Shown: positions 1-10,328, numbered from the stretch's first letter. The stretch is 64,000 bases of DNA from Sphingomonas daechungensis (GCF_014489495.1 NZ_CP060780.1:1933001-1997000), one strand, 5' to 3'. Program-made: numbers and translations. Notes: generated by a model not told the origin, from the letters alone.

Positions 1-1447
1 CAAGGTTAAGCGCTCGCAGGACCGGCTTCAGTCGCTCGGTTTCTTCCAAGAGAACCTGGAGGTGAAGCAGACGGAAGGCTCGACCCCGACAAGGTCGTCC
101 TTGGCCTCAATGTCGAGGAAAAGTCGACCGGTGAGCTTCAGCTCTCGGCCGGTTATTCGAGCCTCGAGAAGTTCATCCTTTCGTTCTCGATCGCGCAGCG
201 CAACTTCATGGGCAAGGGCCAGGAGCTGAACGCTGGCGTGAACTGGTCGCGCTACTCCAAGTCGATTCAGCTTGGCTTTGTCGAACCGTACTTCCTCGAC
301 AAGAACATTCTGCTGGGCGGCGATATTTTCCGTCGCGATTACAACAGCTTCAACTATGTCGGAATTCCCGGAACACGACGTATTCCCAGACCAGCACGGG
401 TACTGCTTTGCGGCTCGGTTTCCCGCTGACCGAATATATGACGCTGGGTACCCGCTATTCGCTGGTCCAGGACAATATCACGCTGGACGAGAACACGTTT
501 TACACGGACCCGGATCTTGTCGCCGATCCGGACGGAAACGGCCCACTTACGGGTAGCAACGGGCCTCTTCCCCCACAGTGTGACCCCGGAAGGCAGGTCA
601 GTACCTCTGCGACGAGGTGGGCAAGCGCCTGACGTCCGCGATTGGATATTCGCTTGTCTACAACGACACGGACGGCATCCGTCCCACGCGCGGTCAGTCC
701 GTCGTGCTGTCGCAGGACTTCGCCGGGCTAGGCGGTGACGTGAAGTACATCCGCAGCCGACTTACCGGCATCAAATATTGGCAGCTTGGCTTGCTTGGCG
801 GTGGCTGGGTCCTTTCGGCCCGTGCTGAGGGTGGTTACATCCATCCGCTGGAAAAATCCCCTTCAACGGGCAGCGATCCGATCCGGATCACCGACCGCTT
901 CTTCGGCACGCAGCTGCGTGGCTTCGACATCCGCGGCATCGGTCCACGCATCATTCGCGAGCAATATGCGGCGGATGGCACGATCGACACGAGCCAGAAG
1001 AACCAGGTCAGCGACGCCTTGGGCGGCCGCGCATACTACATGGGTCGTATCGAGCTGGAATTCCCGACCAACTCGTCGCTCAAGAGCTTCGGCCTTCGTC
1101 CATCGGCGTTCATCGACGTCGGTTCGGTGTGGAGACTCACGACCCCCGTCACTGAAGACATCATCAAGTTCTGCTACAAGTCGGCGGCCCCTACGCAGGA
1201 AATCCGGCCACCGAGCACGAACCTCGACTGCGCCCAGTTCGGGGCAGGCTACGACAACACCAATTCATCGCCGGGTTTCCGGGAGCGTTACGTTGGCGAT
1301 TCCGCCAGGCCGCGTCTCTCGATCGGTATCGGCGTGAACTGGGTCTCGCCGTTCGGTCCGCTGCGGATCGACATCGCCAAGGCCCTCCTGAAGACAGAGG
1401 GTGACGAAACCAAATTGTTCAGCTTCAACGTAGGAACTCAATTCTAA
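1..1447 (+). CDS. bamA: Outer membrane protein assembly factor BamA (5' truncated, frame-broken)
   Basis: This is the C-terminal part (about 480 residues) of BamA, the Omp85-family barrel that inserts beta-barrel proteins into the outer membrane. The window opens in the last POTRA domain ([14 protein letters not shown]), followed by the barrel, with [18 protein letters not shown] and [11 protein letters not shown] near 120-300. The chain ends at 1447 on an aromatic residue (VGTQF), as expected of a Bam substrate signal. Three frame breaks near 88, 366 and 589 each behave as one missing base; two sit in C runs and one in an A run. Restoring one base at each gives continuous BamA sequence. Its stop overlaps the ompH start (TAATG), the usual bamA-ompH coupling. 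Confidence 0.95.
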
Positions 1448-2026
1448 TGCGCAAAATCGTCTTACTCGCCGCTGCTGCGGCAACCGTTGCCATTCCCGCC
1501 GCTGTCAACGCACAGGCTCGTGGTGGCATTATCATCGTCGACACGGACCAGATCCTGAAGACCTGCACCGCGTGCACGTCGGCAGCTTCGCAGCTTCAGC
1601 AGAAGCAGTCGACGCTCCGCAGCCGTGCACAGACGCTGCAGACGCAGCTGACCACGGAAGGCAAGCCGATCCAGGATGCTTTCCAGGCTCTCAACGGCAA
1701 AAAGCCCGATGCGGCCCTCCAGGCCCGGATCGACGCTTTCCAGACCAAGGAAGCGAACGCCCGCAAGGAGCTCGCGACTTCTGAGCAGCAGCTGCAGTCG
1801 ACTGCCCAAAACGTGCAGCAGCAGATCGCTGGCCGCCTCGTGCAGATCGTCGAGCAGGTTCGCGCCCGCCGCGGTGCTGCACTCGCGGTTTCGAAGGACG
1901 CTACGCTAGCCAATGACCCACTGGGATGTCACCAGCGAGGTTCTGGCCGCTCTCAACAGCGCGCTGCCTTCAGTCAGCGTCACGCCGTTGCCGCAGCAGC
2001 AGCAACAGCAGCCGCAGGGACGCTAA
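1447..2026 (+). CDS. Skp/OmpH family periplasmic chaperone (frame-broken near 1918)
   Basis: This is a small periplasmic chaperone of the OmpH/Skp family that escorts unfolded outer-membrane proteins to BamA. The first ~20 residues form a signal peptide ([14 protein letters not shown]...AQA). A long Gln/Ala/Lys-rich coiled-coil segment follows (about residues 40-130), then a Pro/Gln-rich tail ending PLPQ..QPQGR. As written, the frame continues past 1918 into fabZ and gives a spurious OmpH-FabZ fusion. Dropping into the neighbouring frame after NDP gives [16 protein letters not shown] and a stop at 2024-2026, six bases before fabZ. The break needs two missing bases close together (or one extra). 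Confidence 0.9.
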
Positions 2027-2031
2027 GTCGA

Positions 2032-2499
2032 ATGTCGGAAGGCGCCGCCCTCGGTCCGCTTGATGTGAAGCGGGTGATGGCGGCGCTTCCACATCGCTAC
2101 CCCCTGTTGCTTGTCGATCGGGTCGAGACCCTCGTCCCCGATCAGTCGATCGTCGCAATCAAGGCCGTGACGATAAACGAGCAGTTCTTCCAGGGTCATT
2201 TCCCAGGCCGTCCGATCATGCCGGGCGTCCTCATCGTCGAGGCGATGGCGCAGGCCGCCGGCGTGCTCGCGGTGGAGTCCCTTGGCCTCGCAAACTCCGG
2301 CAAGCTCGTCTACTTCATGGCGATCGACGGCGCAAAGTTTCGCACGCCGGTCGAACCCGGCGTCCTTCTCAAGCTCGAAGTCGAGTTCGTTCAGAAGCGG
2401 TCGTCTGTCTGCAAGTTCGCGGGCAAAGCGACGATCGACGGCAAGCTTGCCGCCGAGGCGAACTTCACGGCGATGATCGCCGATCCGCCTACCGCCTAA
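2032..2499 (+). CDS. fabZ: 3-hydroxyacyl-[acyl-carrier-protein] dehydratase FabZ
   Basis: FabZ dehydrates beta-hydroxyacyl-ACP in fatty acid elongation. The 155-residue hot-dog-fold protein is intact. It has the family opening ([16 protein letters not shown]) and the catalytic segment [21 protein letters not shown] split by the active-site His and Glu. The ATG at 2032 follows the ompH stop by five bases. In enterobacteria lpxD lies between skp and fabZ and lpxA follows; neither is here, and the gene after fabZ is on the opposite strand. The stop overlaps that gene's stop by four bases. Confidence 0.95.
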   Translation: MSEGAALGPLDVKRVMAALPHRYPLLLVDRVETLVPDQSIVAIKAVTINEQFFQGHFPGRPIMPGVLIVEAMAQAAGVLAVESLGLANSGKLVYFMAIDGAKFRTPVEPGVLLKLEVEFVQKRSSVCKFAGKATIDGKLAAEANFTAMIADPPTA

Positions 2500-3208
2500 G
2501 CGTCTTCGAGGATACGCCAACCCGCTTGGACCCGATCGATCCTGAACGCTTTCGAAAGCTTCGGGGAGTTCAATATTTCCTCGGGGCTGCCATCCGCGGC
2601 AACGCTTCCGCGATCAATCAAGATCACGCGGTCGAATTCTGCAACCTGATCGAGGTCGTGAACCGAGACCAGCGCTGATGACGCATGCGCCGCGGTTTCG
2701 GACCGCAAGATCTTGAGGGTCTTCAGTACCCAATACGGGTCCAAGTTCGACAAGGGCTCATCGAGCAGAAGCAAGCTGGGGCAAGCTGCGAGCGCCCGAG
2801 CTATGAGCGCACGCGCTCTTTCGCCCGTCGATAAGCGACTCACCGGGCGGTCGACTAGGGCTTGCAACTCAAGCTGCTCGATCAGTCGCTCGATTCTGCC
2901 GGGATCAGGCGACGATAACCGAGGGCAATCACGTCACGCACGGATATCGGCCAGATCACATTACGCGACGCCGGCAGGAAAGACAGAAGACGCATGCGCC
3001 TGGAAGGCGACGCTTCGTCGGGGCTTTCTCCGCAAACTCTCACTGTGCCAGAGGTTGCTTCAATTCCAGCTAGTGCCCGAAGCAAGCTCGTTTTCCCCGA
3101 GCCATTCGGCCCTATGATCGCGATCATTTTTGACGGGCCAACCTCCAGGCTGGTCCTGTTCAGCCGCCTTGCCAGCTCAACATCTCGCGCTTCGAGAATC
3201 GGCGTCAT
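2496..3208 (-). CDS. btuD: Cobalamin ABC transporter ATP-binding protein, BtuD-like (frame-broken)
   Basis: This is the ATPase of a FecCD/BtuC-type importer. It carries Walker A ([11 protein letters not shown]), the Q-loop region ([13 protein letters not shown]), an ABC signature that departs from the usual LSGGE ([16 protein letters not shown]), Walker B ([12 protein letters not shown]) and the switch His (VSVHDLD). One frame break near 2875, in the helical domain, splits it. The start at 3208 is fixed by the ATGA overlap with the permease stop. As last gene of the riboswitch-led operon it is taken to import vitamin B12 across the inner membrane; iron-chelate specificity cannot be excluded from the protein alone. 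Confidence 0.88.
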
Positions 3209-4172
3209 GACGTCACCGTTCGGCGCATCCGGATCACGATCCAGATAAACAGCGGAGTCCCGATGGCCGTCGTGATGACACCAACCGGGATCGACCGCCC
3301 GCGGGAGCAAGCCGGACGAGCAGGTCAGCCGAAGTCAGCAGGATTCCTCCGATTGCGGCGGCCGGTACCAGCGCTCGTCCCGGGTGCCCGCGAACCATGG
3401 CCCTCGCCAGGAATGGCGCAATCAGGCCGACGAAGGCGATCGCACCGCAGACCGAAACACAGGCACCTACAGCAATCGCGCTCAAAGTGACGACCTCTAC
3501 CGCGAGGCGACGGGGCCGGTATCCGATCGAAGCAAGAACATCGTCGCCCAAGGCCATCATGTCGAGCGCCTGTGCTCTGCGGACAAGCAGGATTGAAGCT
3601 ATCGAGGCCGGCACGAGCGCAGCCAAGGCTTGCGGCATGCCTCGATCCACGAAGCTTCCCATCAGCCACTCGAAGCTATCGTAGAAGGCAAAAGGAGAAG
3701 GTGCGAGGGCGAGCAAGAGGCTGGTTCCAGCGCTTGCCGCCAGCGCGATCGCGACGCCGGCTAGAAGCAGCGTCGCGGTTTCGCTCCGCCGCCCGGCGAG
3801 TGCGATTAGGACCGCGAGCGCGACAAGGGCTCCGAGCGCTCCGCAGGCCGCGAGAGCAAGTGGACCGCTGATGCCGAGCCAATATGCTCCTGCGACTGCG
3901 CCAAGCGCGGCCCCGCTGCTACTCCCCGTGATGTCCGGAGAGGCGAGGGGGTTGGCGAACGTCGCCTGCAGAGCGGCCCCGGTAAGGCCGAGAACGGCTC
4001 CATATCCCAATGCCAGAAGGGTTCGTGGAAGGCGGAGTTCCTGGATCAACATCCAGGCGAGGCCTGGATCGGCGCGGCGTGTCTCAAGCAGACTGCCAAT
4101 GGGCAAGACGAGGCTGAGCGCTGCCGCGAGCGCAATCCCGGCTGCCAGGAGGAGAACCGATCTTCGGCTCAT
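3205..4172 (-). CDS. btuC: Cobalamin ABC transporter permease, BtuC/FecCD family (frame-broken near its 3' end)
   Basis: This is a roughly ten-helix inner-membrane permease of the FecCD family. Family marks are RLPRTLLALGYGAVLGLTGA near residue 50, NPLASPDITG, and GLIAPFLARAMVRGH in the coupling region. One missing base near 3300 scrambles the last ~30 residues. In the corrected frame they read IPVGVITTAIGTPLFIW then a basic tail, the normal FecCD C-terminus. Corrected, the stop (3205-3207) overlaps the ATPase start and its own ATG overlaps the binding-protein stop, both as ATGA, so the three are translationally coupled. Confidence 0.9.
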
Positions 4173-4911
4173 CGGATCAGTGAGCGCAGGCGCTCGATCT
4201 CAGGGATTACCAGCGGTCCCATGCACGTCCACCCTCGCCCATCCACTTCGACGCGCCTGGACTTGGCATTGCGGACGATCGGATGGCTGAGCCATGCGGC
4301 ACCTCGTGAGAACTGTCCGCTCCGGTAGCGGCTCTGCACCAGCACGGCAGGCGGACGCACGAGGATGGTTTCGAGCGAGACGCGATCGCCTTGCAAGGGT
4401 CGTTGCTTCAGGCCAGCCAGGCGCATCCAGTCGGCACCCACGCTGGGGACGGCGATGGTCTGCCCAGCGCCGCCGATCCAGATTGCGTCCATCTGACGCG
4501 ACCGAGCGGTGCTCCGCACATAATCCAGTCTCTTCAGCCATGCGCGAGCGCGGCCAGGATCGCCGATTGCGTCCGCTACCGCCCGGAGGTTCCAGGAGAC
4601 GTCTTCAAGCTTGCTGACGGGTCTAAGGTCGACGGCCCTGATGCCAAGGCGGGAGGCGATCAGCGAACTCGCCCGCCCACCGCCCCCATCGAGAGCACAA
4701 CCGCAGGCCTCTTTGCGAGCACATCCTCGAGCGAGCCGCGATTGGCGTGATGACCCTGTGCCAGCTTCCAGAGCGGGGACTCCTGCGGATCCTGCGACAG
4801 GAAGCTGACACTGGCGATCTCCGACGGCTTCGCGAGCAGGAGGAGATATTCGTCCGTGCAGAGGTTGAGGGAAGCGACGCTAACGGCCGCGAGCAAGGCG
4901 GATGCCGCCAT
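4169..4911 (-). CDS. btuF: Periplasmic cobalamin-binding protein, BtuF-like (frame-broken)
   Basis: This is a solute-binding protein of the helical-backbone metal/cobalamin receptor class. The ATG at 4911 follows GGGAGGAGC at good spacing and gives a signal peptide (MAASALLAAVSVASA-type), then the family opening SLNLCTDEYLLLLA. Later come the segment on residues that block receptor function (AKRPAVVLSMG) and a C-terminal half with IGGAGQTIAVPSVGADWM. One break near 4673 separates the halves; the corrected frame reads SSLIASRLGIRAVDLRP. The start lies inside the 3' end of btuB by about 30 bases. Its place between a riboswitch-controlled TonB receptor and a FecCD permease supports B12 as ligand. 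Confidence 0.85.
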
Positions 4912-6722
4912 AAATGCTCCTCCCTTCCGTCCGATACCCGAGCGCATCCTGATAATTCGCGTCGAAGGCGTTGGCGACACGAGTGAACAGCTGCACGCCT
5001 CTCGTGACTTCGAAGCCAAGGCGGGCGCCCGCCAGCCAGTATGAACCCAGCCTCACTCGCTGATAGGGGAAGACATCAAAGTCCGTGTCGATGCGGCTGC
5101 CGACGTAGGCCATCGACGCTCCGTAAGTGAAGCGATCGATCCGTCCGTCTGCGCTGATCGCGCCACTATGTTTCGGTCGCCGCGCCTCGCGGATCCCAGA
5201 GCCGAGGTCGTTCGGTTCACTGGCTCTCACGTACGAATAATTGGCCGAAATTCGCAGTTTCTCTCCCAGTGACCAGTCCGCTTGTGCCTCGATACCGGAG
5301 CGGCGGCTCGCAGTTTTGCGGTTGTCGGTGCTGGAGAGAAACGTACTCGGATCGAAGGTGTCGATGATCTCGTCCTTGAGCCGCTGGCGATAGGCCGTGA
5401 GCGATGCGCCAAAACTGGCCTTGCGGTATCGCAGCGATCCTTCGAATTCGCGTGAATTCTCCGGCTTAAGTGACGGATTTCCAACGAATGAGTTGGGAAA
5501 GAATCCGAAGAGATCGAAGAAGGTTGGTTGGGCGATTCCTTCGCCGTACGAGCCTGCGATGGAGAAGCCACGGCCGACCTTCGCAAGGAGCGAAGCCCGG
5601 ATCGTCGTCGCGTCCTTGAACCGGTTGAAGGCGTCGTGACGGACGGCGAGATCAGCCGAAATCGGTCCTGCGTCCGCGCGCCATTCGCCTGTCAATGACG
5701 AGTGCTTCCGGCTCTGGTCCTGGTCCGTCGCACCCCCGAAGTTGATGTCTCGCGCCTTGAAATCTTCGGTCTCGTGATCCGCCGCCAGGATGAAGCGATG
5801 GTCGACATCCCCTGTGCGGAAGCGATGCTGGACCTGCGCATCTAGAGCGGATCGTGTCCCCGACGTCCGGTTGAGCTCGATATCATCGAGGGAGTTGCGA
5901 TTGCGGGAGGAGAGGAACGAACCGCCGACACGGCCGCTCCAGGATGCGTCCGCCTCCCCGATTTCAGTCCATAAGCGAGCAGCGCTGAGGCGGTTTCGGC
6001 TGCTGTCGAATGTATCCGTATGCTGGAAAGGCGGGTTGGGATTGTACCCATCGAACTCGCTTCGCCCGAAAGGCTGAACGCAGCGGCGCCGAGTTTCACG
6101 CCCGGCCCGAGCGTCCAGCTCCCCCTGACGCGAGCGGACAGATTTCGGTATCCGTCCTTGTCGCCGTTGCCGTCGAAGGCGTCGATGCCGCTCGCTTTTT
6201 GCCAACCAATGCCAGCCGAAAGGTCTCCCTGCTCGCTGGCGATCGAGCCGGACGCCGAGCCCCGAAGGAAACCGAAGGACCCGCCTTCAAATCCGACCGC
6301 GTAGGAACTGCCTCGCGCGGCAAGGCCGTTGACGGCGACGACACCTCCAACTGCCTCGGAACCCCAAAGCGCCGATTGCGGCCCTCGCACCACCTCGATC
6401 CTCGAAGCGAGATCGGAGTTCAGCAGCTCGAACCGCGGCTGGTTCCCGGTCGCGGGATCGTTGGCACGAATGCCGTCGACGAAGAGTAGGGTGTGGTTAT
6501 TCTCCGAGCCACGAATCCGCACCTCGGTCAGGGAGCCGGCAGGGCCCGACGTCGACACGGAAACAGATGGAGTCAACCTGAGTAAGCTGGGATCAGCGGG
6601 TCACCAAGCCGCTCAATGGTGCGACCATCGATAATGCTGACGCTCGCGGGCGTGTCGGCGGCCTGTTCGGGTGCTCTTTCTGCGGTGATTACGATTTCGG
6701 TGCTTGGAACTGCGTCGATCAC
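4880..6722 (-). CDS. btuB: TonB-dependent vitamin B12 receptor, BtuB-like (frame-broken; no signal peptide visible)
   Basis: This outer-membrane barrel is of the BtuB type, about 610 residues. The TonB box region EIVITAERAPEQ lies near residue 10. The plug carries TEVRIRGSENNHTLLFVDGI, IEVVRGPQSALWGSEAVGGVV, and the barrel shows typical alternating strands, with a final VANAFDANYQDALGY and a short C-terminus. Frame breaks lie near 6590 and 6035. The best start is GTG at 6722, five bases after a perfect AAGGAGG, but it begins almost directly at the TonB box with no signal peptide. An ATG at 6727 abuts the RBS and hits a stop two codons later. Either bases are missing here or the N-terminus is really unusual. 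Confidence 0.88.
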
Positions 6723-6811
6723 TTCATCCTCCTTTGACGAACGTGTCGTCGCAGAGGATGCGAAGCACCCACGCCCTACGGCTGGTCCCGGCCGGAGAAA
6801 CGGACGACGGA

Positions 6812-6930
6812 CCAAGGCAAGTGTCTGACTCCCGTCCATTGGACGGACACAGTTGCGGGCACAGCGCCGGCTTCGTACCGGCTTCCTTCTTGGCCAGCGG
6901 CCGTAGCCGCCGGACCTCGATCCGCAGGTG
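6812..6930 (-). promoter_or_regulatory. Cobalamin (AdoCbl) riboswitch upstream of btuB
   Basis: On the minus strand the conserved cobalamin-aptamer core is plain. GGAAGCCGGTACGAAGCCGG is followed by the B12 box ending GCCCGCAACTGT (6849-6860), and the 3' element GTCAGACACTTGCC lies at 6816-6829. The AGGT element at about 6915 marks the 5' part. This class binds adenosylcobalamin and shuts off B12 uptake genes when the ligand is plentiful. About 90 bases lie between the aptamer and the btuB RBS, enough for an expression platform that hides AAGGAGG; I could not settle its fold by eye. Edges are approximate. Confidence 0.92.
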
Positions 6931-6931
6931 G

Positions 6932-6960
6932 GACTACGAGGGGGAGCCGAGCCTTGTCAA
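6932..6960 (-). promoter_or_regulatory. Candidate sigma70-type promoter for the B12 uptake operon
   Basis: A perfect -35 hexamer TTGACA lies at 6955-6960 on the minus strand, with a weak -10 (GTAGTC, 6932-6937) 17 bases downstream. This would place the transcript start around 6925, just at the 5' edge of the cobalamin aptamer, which is the main reason to believe it. Confidence 0.5.
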
Positions 6961-7038
6961 TTCGCGCTCTTTCCCCTAGGTGCGCCCGACATTCCCGGCT
7001 GCTGGTCGGAAACCAGCGCCAATTCAAGGAACATCCGC

Positions 7039-7269
7039 ATGAAATCCGGTACCCATCCCGACTACCACACCATTACCGTCCAGATGACGGACGGCACGAC
7101 CTTCCAGACGCGCTCCACGTGGGGCAAGGAAGGCGACACGCTGCACCTCGAGATCGATCCGACGTCGCACCCGGCGTGGACTGGCGGTTCGCAGCGCATG
7201 CTTGACGCTGGCGGCCAGGTAGCTCGCTTCAACAAGCGTTTCGGCGGCCTCTCGCTCGGCAAGAAGTAA
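7039..7269 (+). CDS. rpmE: 50S ribosomal protein L31
   Basis: This intact 76-residue ribosomal protein L31 opens [19 protein letters not shown] and ends [13 protein letters not shown], the alphaproteobacterial form. It has no cysteine at all, so it is the zinc-free (C-) type that cannot act as a zinc store. The ATG at 7039 is preceded by AAGGA (7026-7030). It is divergent from the B12 operon and three bases ahead of the acetyltransferase gene. Confidence 0.95.
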   Translation: MKSGTHPDYHTITVQMTDGTTFQTRSTWGKEGDTLHLEIDPTSHPAWTGGSQRMLDAGGQVARFNKRFGGLSLGKK

Positions 7270-7272
7270 GCC

Positions 7273-7799
7273 ATGTCTCAGGCGCCGGTCCTCGAAACCG
7301 AGCGCCTGCGCTTGCGGCCGTGGCGGAAGGAAGACTTCCACCCGTATCATGCGCTCCTGCAGCATCCCGAGGTGCATCGGCACTTCGGTCCGCAGCCCAT
7401 GGGCGCGGAGGAGTGCTGGCGCCGCCTGACCTCGGCTGTCGGCGGCTGGGATCTCAACGGCTTCGGGACCTGGGCTGTCGAACGGAAGGGCGACGGCAGG
7501 CTGGTTGGCAACGCCGGCATCTTCACCGCATGGCGCGACCTTGAGCCTGAGTTCGGCGAGGAGCCGGAGATGGGCTGGATTTTCGCGGCCGAGACCCACG
7601 GGCAGGGCATGGCCTCTGAAGCGTGCAGGGCGGTGCTCGGCTGGACAGAGGCTAACCTGGCACCAACGCCGATCTGGGCAATTATCGCCCCGCGAACGAG
7701 CCGTCATTGAAGCTTGCCGCCAAGCTCGGCTTCGAGCGTGTTCAAGAAACGGCATACCACGACGATCCGACCGTCGTCCTCAAGCGCCCGGCCTGGTAG
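7273..7799 (+). CDS. GNAT family N-acetyltransferase, RimJ/RimL-like (frame-broken near 7690)
   Basis: This acetyl-CoA-dependent N-acetyltransferase of the ribosomal-protein/alanine acetyltransferase type has about 175 residues. It opens LETERLRLRPWRKEDF, the standard RimJ/RimL start, has the acetyl-CoA-binding region around GWIFAAETHGQGMASEA (a variant of the Q/RxxGxG/A loop), then WTEANLAPTPIWAIIAP. One C missing from a run near 7690 breaks the frame; restored, the chain reads ANEPSLKLAAKLGFERV and ends at 7799, directly against the stop of the opposing gene. Substrate unknown. Confidence 0.88.
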
Positions 7800-9700
7800 T
7801 TACCAGCCGCCACCACCGCCGCCGCCGCCACCTCCGCCGGACGATCCGCCCCCGCCCGAGCCGCTGCTCGATCCCGGTGCCGTCGATGCCGAGGTGACTG
7901 TACTTGCAAGCGAGGAGCCGACCGAGTCCGCGAAGCGGCCGGGGTTGTCCCACGGGCTATTCGAGCCGGAATACCAAGCGAAGCCTTGTTGCCCCTGCGC
8001 TGCAGCCGCCGCGAGGACGCCCGCGAACCGGTCTGCCCAGCGATTTTCTACGCCAAGAGCGATTGCGTAGGGGAGGTAGCGCTCGAAGAGCTCGGGCGTG
8101 TCCTGCGGCGGGTTCATCCGGTCCAGCCGCTCGCGCTCCGTGATCGACAGATAGTGTTTGAACCCTGCGATCTGGTCGAGAACCCTGCGGCCCTCCCTGG
8201 TCGGCGCTGCAATCCACCAGAAGGACGAGATAACGAGAGGCAGTGCCAATAGCGGCAGCAGGAGTGGCAGCCACCATCCCGTGTTGAGCGCCTCGATCAC
8301 CAACGGACCGCCGACGAACAAGGCTGCCACCGAGGCGGCCGCCATGCCGAGCGAGAGAAGGCACTTTCCGGTCTTCGACGAGCCGTGGATGACCATTGCC
8401 AGCAGGGCCGCGACCGCAATTGCGCCCAAAGTCACCAGGATCCGCCAGATCGCCGCGCCATCGGTCGCCGCAACGACGGCAGCCGCGACGACCCAGAAGG
8501 CTGCAGCAAAAAGGATCAAGCCCGCCCCGGCCCAACCCCAATTGCGATTGAACATCACGCCTTCGTAAGAATTCTTCAAAACACCATCCAAACCCTTCTT
8601 GGCGGACGAGAATTTTTCATGATTCTTCTGAACCATCATGACCTGCTCTCCGGTCATTGCGATCTCTCTGAGGGCCGCTTCTTCTTCGGCTGGGAGCGGG
8701 TGGGGCCGGCCAGGCGTTCGAGCATCGTCTTGTCGCTGGAGAAGAACCCGCCTTTCTCTTCCGACAGTCGAATATGCCCTCTTACGCCCATATCGACCAA
8801 GGCGGCCGCAAAGGCGCGGTCGTCGGCGCCCATCTTCACGATATAGCGCATGCCGGCAGGCGTCAGGTCGTCGGGTGGAGAGAAGAGGGGGACGACGGTT
8901 CCCGCTCGCGGGTTCCGGCCTGCTCGAGCCCACGCGAAGAAGTAGTAAATGCCCAGGCCGATGAGTGCCATGACGCCGACGACGGGCGGGCCGTAGTCGG
9001 CGATGAGCCATTTTGTGCGATCGGACTCGCTCGGCTCGTCCACCACTCCCTTCGGAAAGGCGACCGCAACAGTCAGGCCCTCGTACGGCCCAAGCGGCCC
9101 CGTCGTCTGGAAGACGATCTCGCCGGGCTTCTCCTCAGTCACTCTCGCCTGAGACTGCGTCGAGCCTTGGACGCCGGTATAGGCGGCGCGCTGACCGAAC
9201 GCGACGGCAGAGGGCAAACGGATCCTCGCTTCGGCGAAATCGATGGGAAACTGCCAGCCGTTGCCGGTCACGTTCCAATAGAGCTCGTCATAATCCTTGA
9301 AGCGGCCGACCTGGCGCGTCGTCTCGTAGCGGATGACATAGCGATGATCGCCGATGTCGACGAACGTGTCGGGGTCGCCGATCTTTATCCTGACGCCGTT
9401 TGAAACCGTCTCCGTAGACGCAGGGACCGGCTGCCCGTCGAGCGTGGCACCCTTGAAGGTGAATCCGACGTGGACCTGGGAGCCGTTTCTCCCTCCATAG
9501 CGGGTCGGGAAATCCCGGAAGATTCCGTGATTGATGGCATTGCGCTCGGCATGAACGTCAATGGTTTCAGTGACCTGGAGGGAAGAATCCTTCTGGATCT
9601 GGACGTCGCTGATGAAGCGCTGAATTCGTTCGTCGGCGCTGGCCGGCGCGGCTGCCACCAGCAACGCAATGGCGGTGATAACCCGCAACGGACCACGCAC
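7800..9700 (-). CDS. DUF2207 membrane protein with poly-Gly C-terminus (frame-broken near 8690)
   Basis: This is a DUF2207 (predicted membrane protein) family member of about 630 residues. A GTG at 9700 opens a signal peptide (VRGPLRVITAIALLVAAAPASA). An extracytoplasmic beta-rich domain follows (ITETIDVHAERNAINHGIFRDF-like), then a transmembrane helix near residue 240 (VVGVMALIGLGIYYFFAW) and a cytoplasmic segment. After the frame break near 8690 come several more helices and a tail of Ser then almost pure Gly ending in Trp, a hallmark of the family. Function is not established. It starts two bases after the lemA stop, and LemA/DUF2207 neighbours are common in bacteria, so the two probably act together at the envelope. 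Confidence 0.88.
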
Positions 9701-9702
9701 TG

Positions 9703-10274
9703 TCAGGCGCCTTGGCGCGGGAAGGACACCTTGGGGCGGACTGGATCGCCGGATCGTCGTCCTGATAGAAGGGCTCCTCATTGAAGCCCATCGGCCTCGC
9801 GATCATGACCGCGGGGAAACTCTGGATCGACGTGTTCAGGTCGCGAACCGTGGCGTTGTAATACCGCCGGGCGCCCTGAAGCTCGCCTTCGATGTTGGCG
9901 AGCTGATCCTGGAGTTGCAGGAAATTCGTGTTGGCCTTGAGTTCCGGATAGGCCTCAGCAACCGCGAACAGGCGGCCGAGAATTCCGGTCATCTGCGCGT
10001 CGGCCTGGGCGGTCGCTTCGACTCCGCCAGCATTCACAGAGGCTGCGCGGGCCTTCGAGACCTCCTCGAACACCTCACGCTCGTGGGTCGCGTAGCCCTG
10101 AACCGTCTCGACGAGATTCGGGATCAAGTCGGCACGGCGCCGAAGCTGTACTGTAATTCCGCTAAAGCCCTCTTTCACGAGGGCGCGGAGACGCACCAGC
10201 CGGTTGTAGATGCCGATGACGAGCACCAGCACGAGGACGACGACCGCAAGGACAATCCAGCCCAACATTCCCAT
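9703..10274 (-). CDS. lemA: LemA family protein (frame-broken near 9733)
   Basis: This is a single-pass membrane protein of the LemA family, about 190 residues. An N-terminal helix (WIVLAVVVLVLVLVIGIYN) is followed by LVKEGFSGITVQLRRRADLIPNL, the defining LemA stretch, and FPAVMIARPMGFNEEPFY near the end. Its biochemical role is unknown; the fold is a long helical bundle facing the periplasm. One missing C near 9733 alters the last dozen residues, and the corrected tail (APKVSFP) matches the family. It is coupled to the downstream DUF2207 gene. Confidence 0.92.
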
Positions 10275-10328
10275 GTGATATTCCCCCAGGTTCGACGCGC
10301 GCGAACATAGGGCTTACGGCTGTTCCCG

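Noticed and set aside
1447-2499. OmpH-FabZ fusion protein in one open frame
   Set aside because: The join arises from lost bases near 1918. In the right frame OmpH stops at 2026 and FabZ has its own ATG at 2032.
7800-7850. Poly-Gly codon run as a possible microsatellite repeat
   Set aside because: It encodes the family-typical glycine tail of DUF2207 with mixed codons. It is not a pure DNA repeat.
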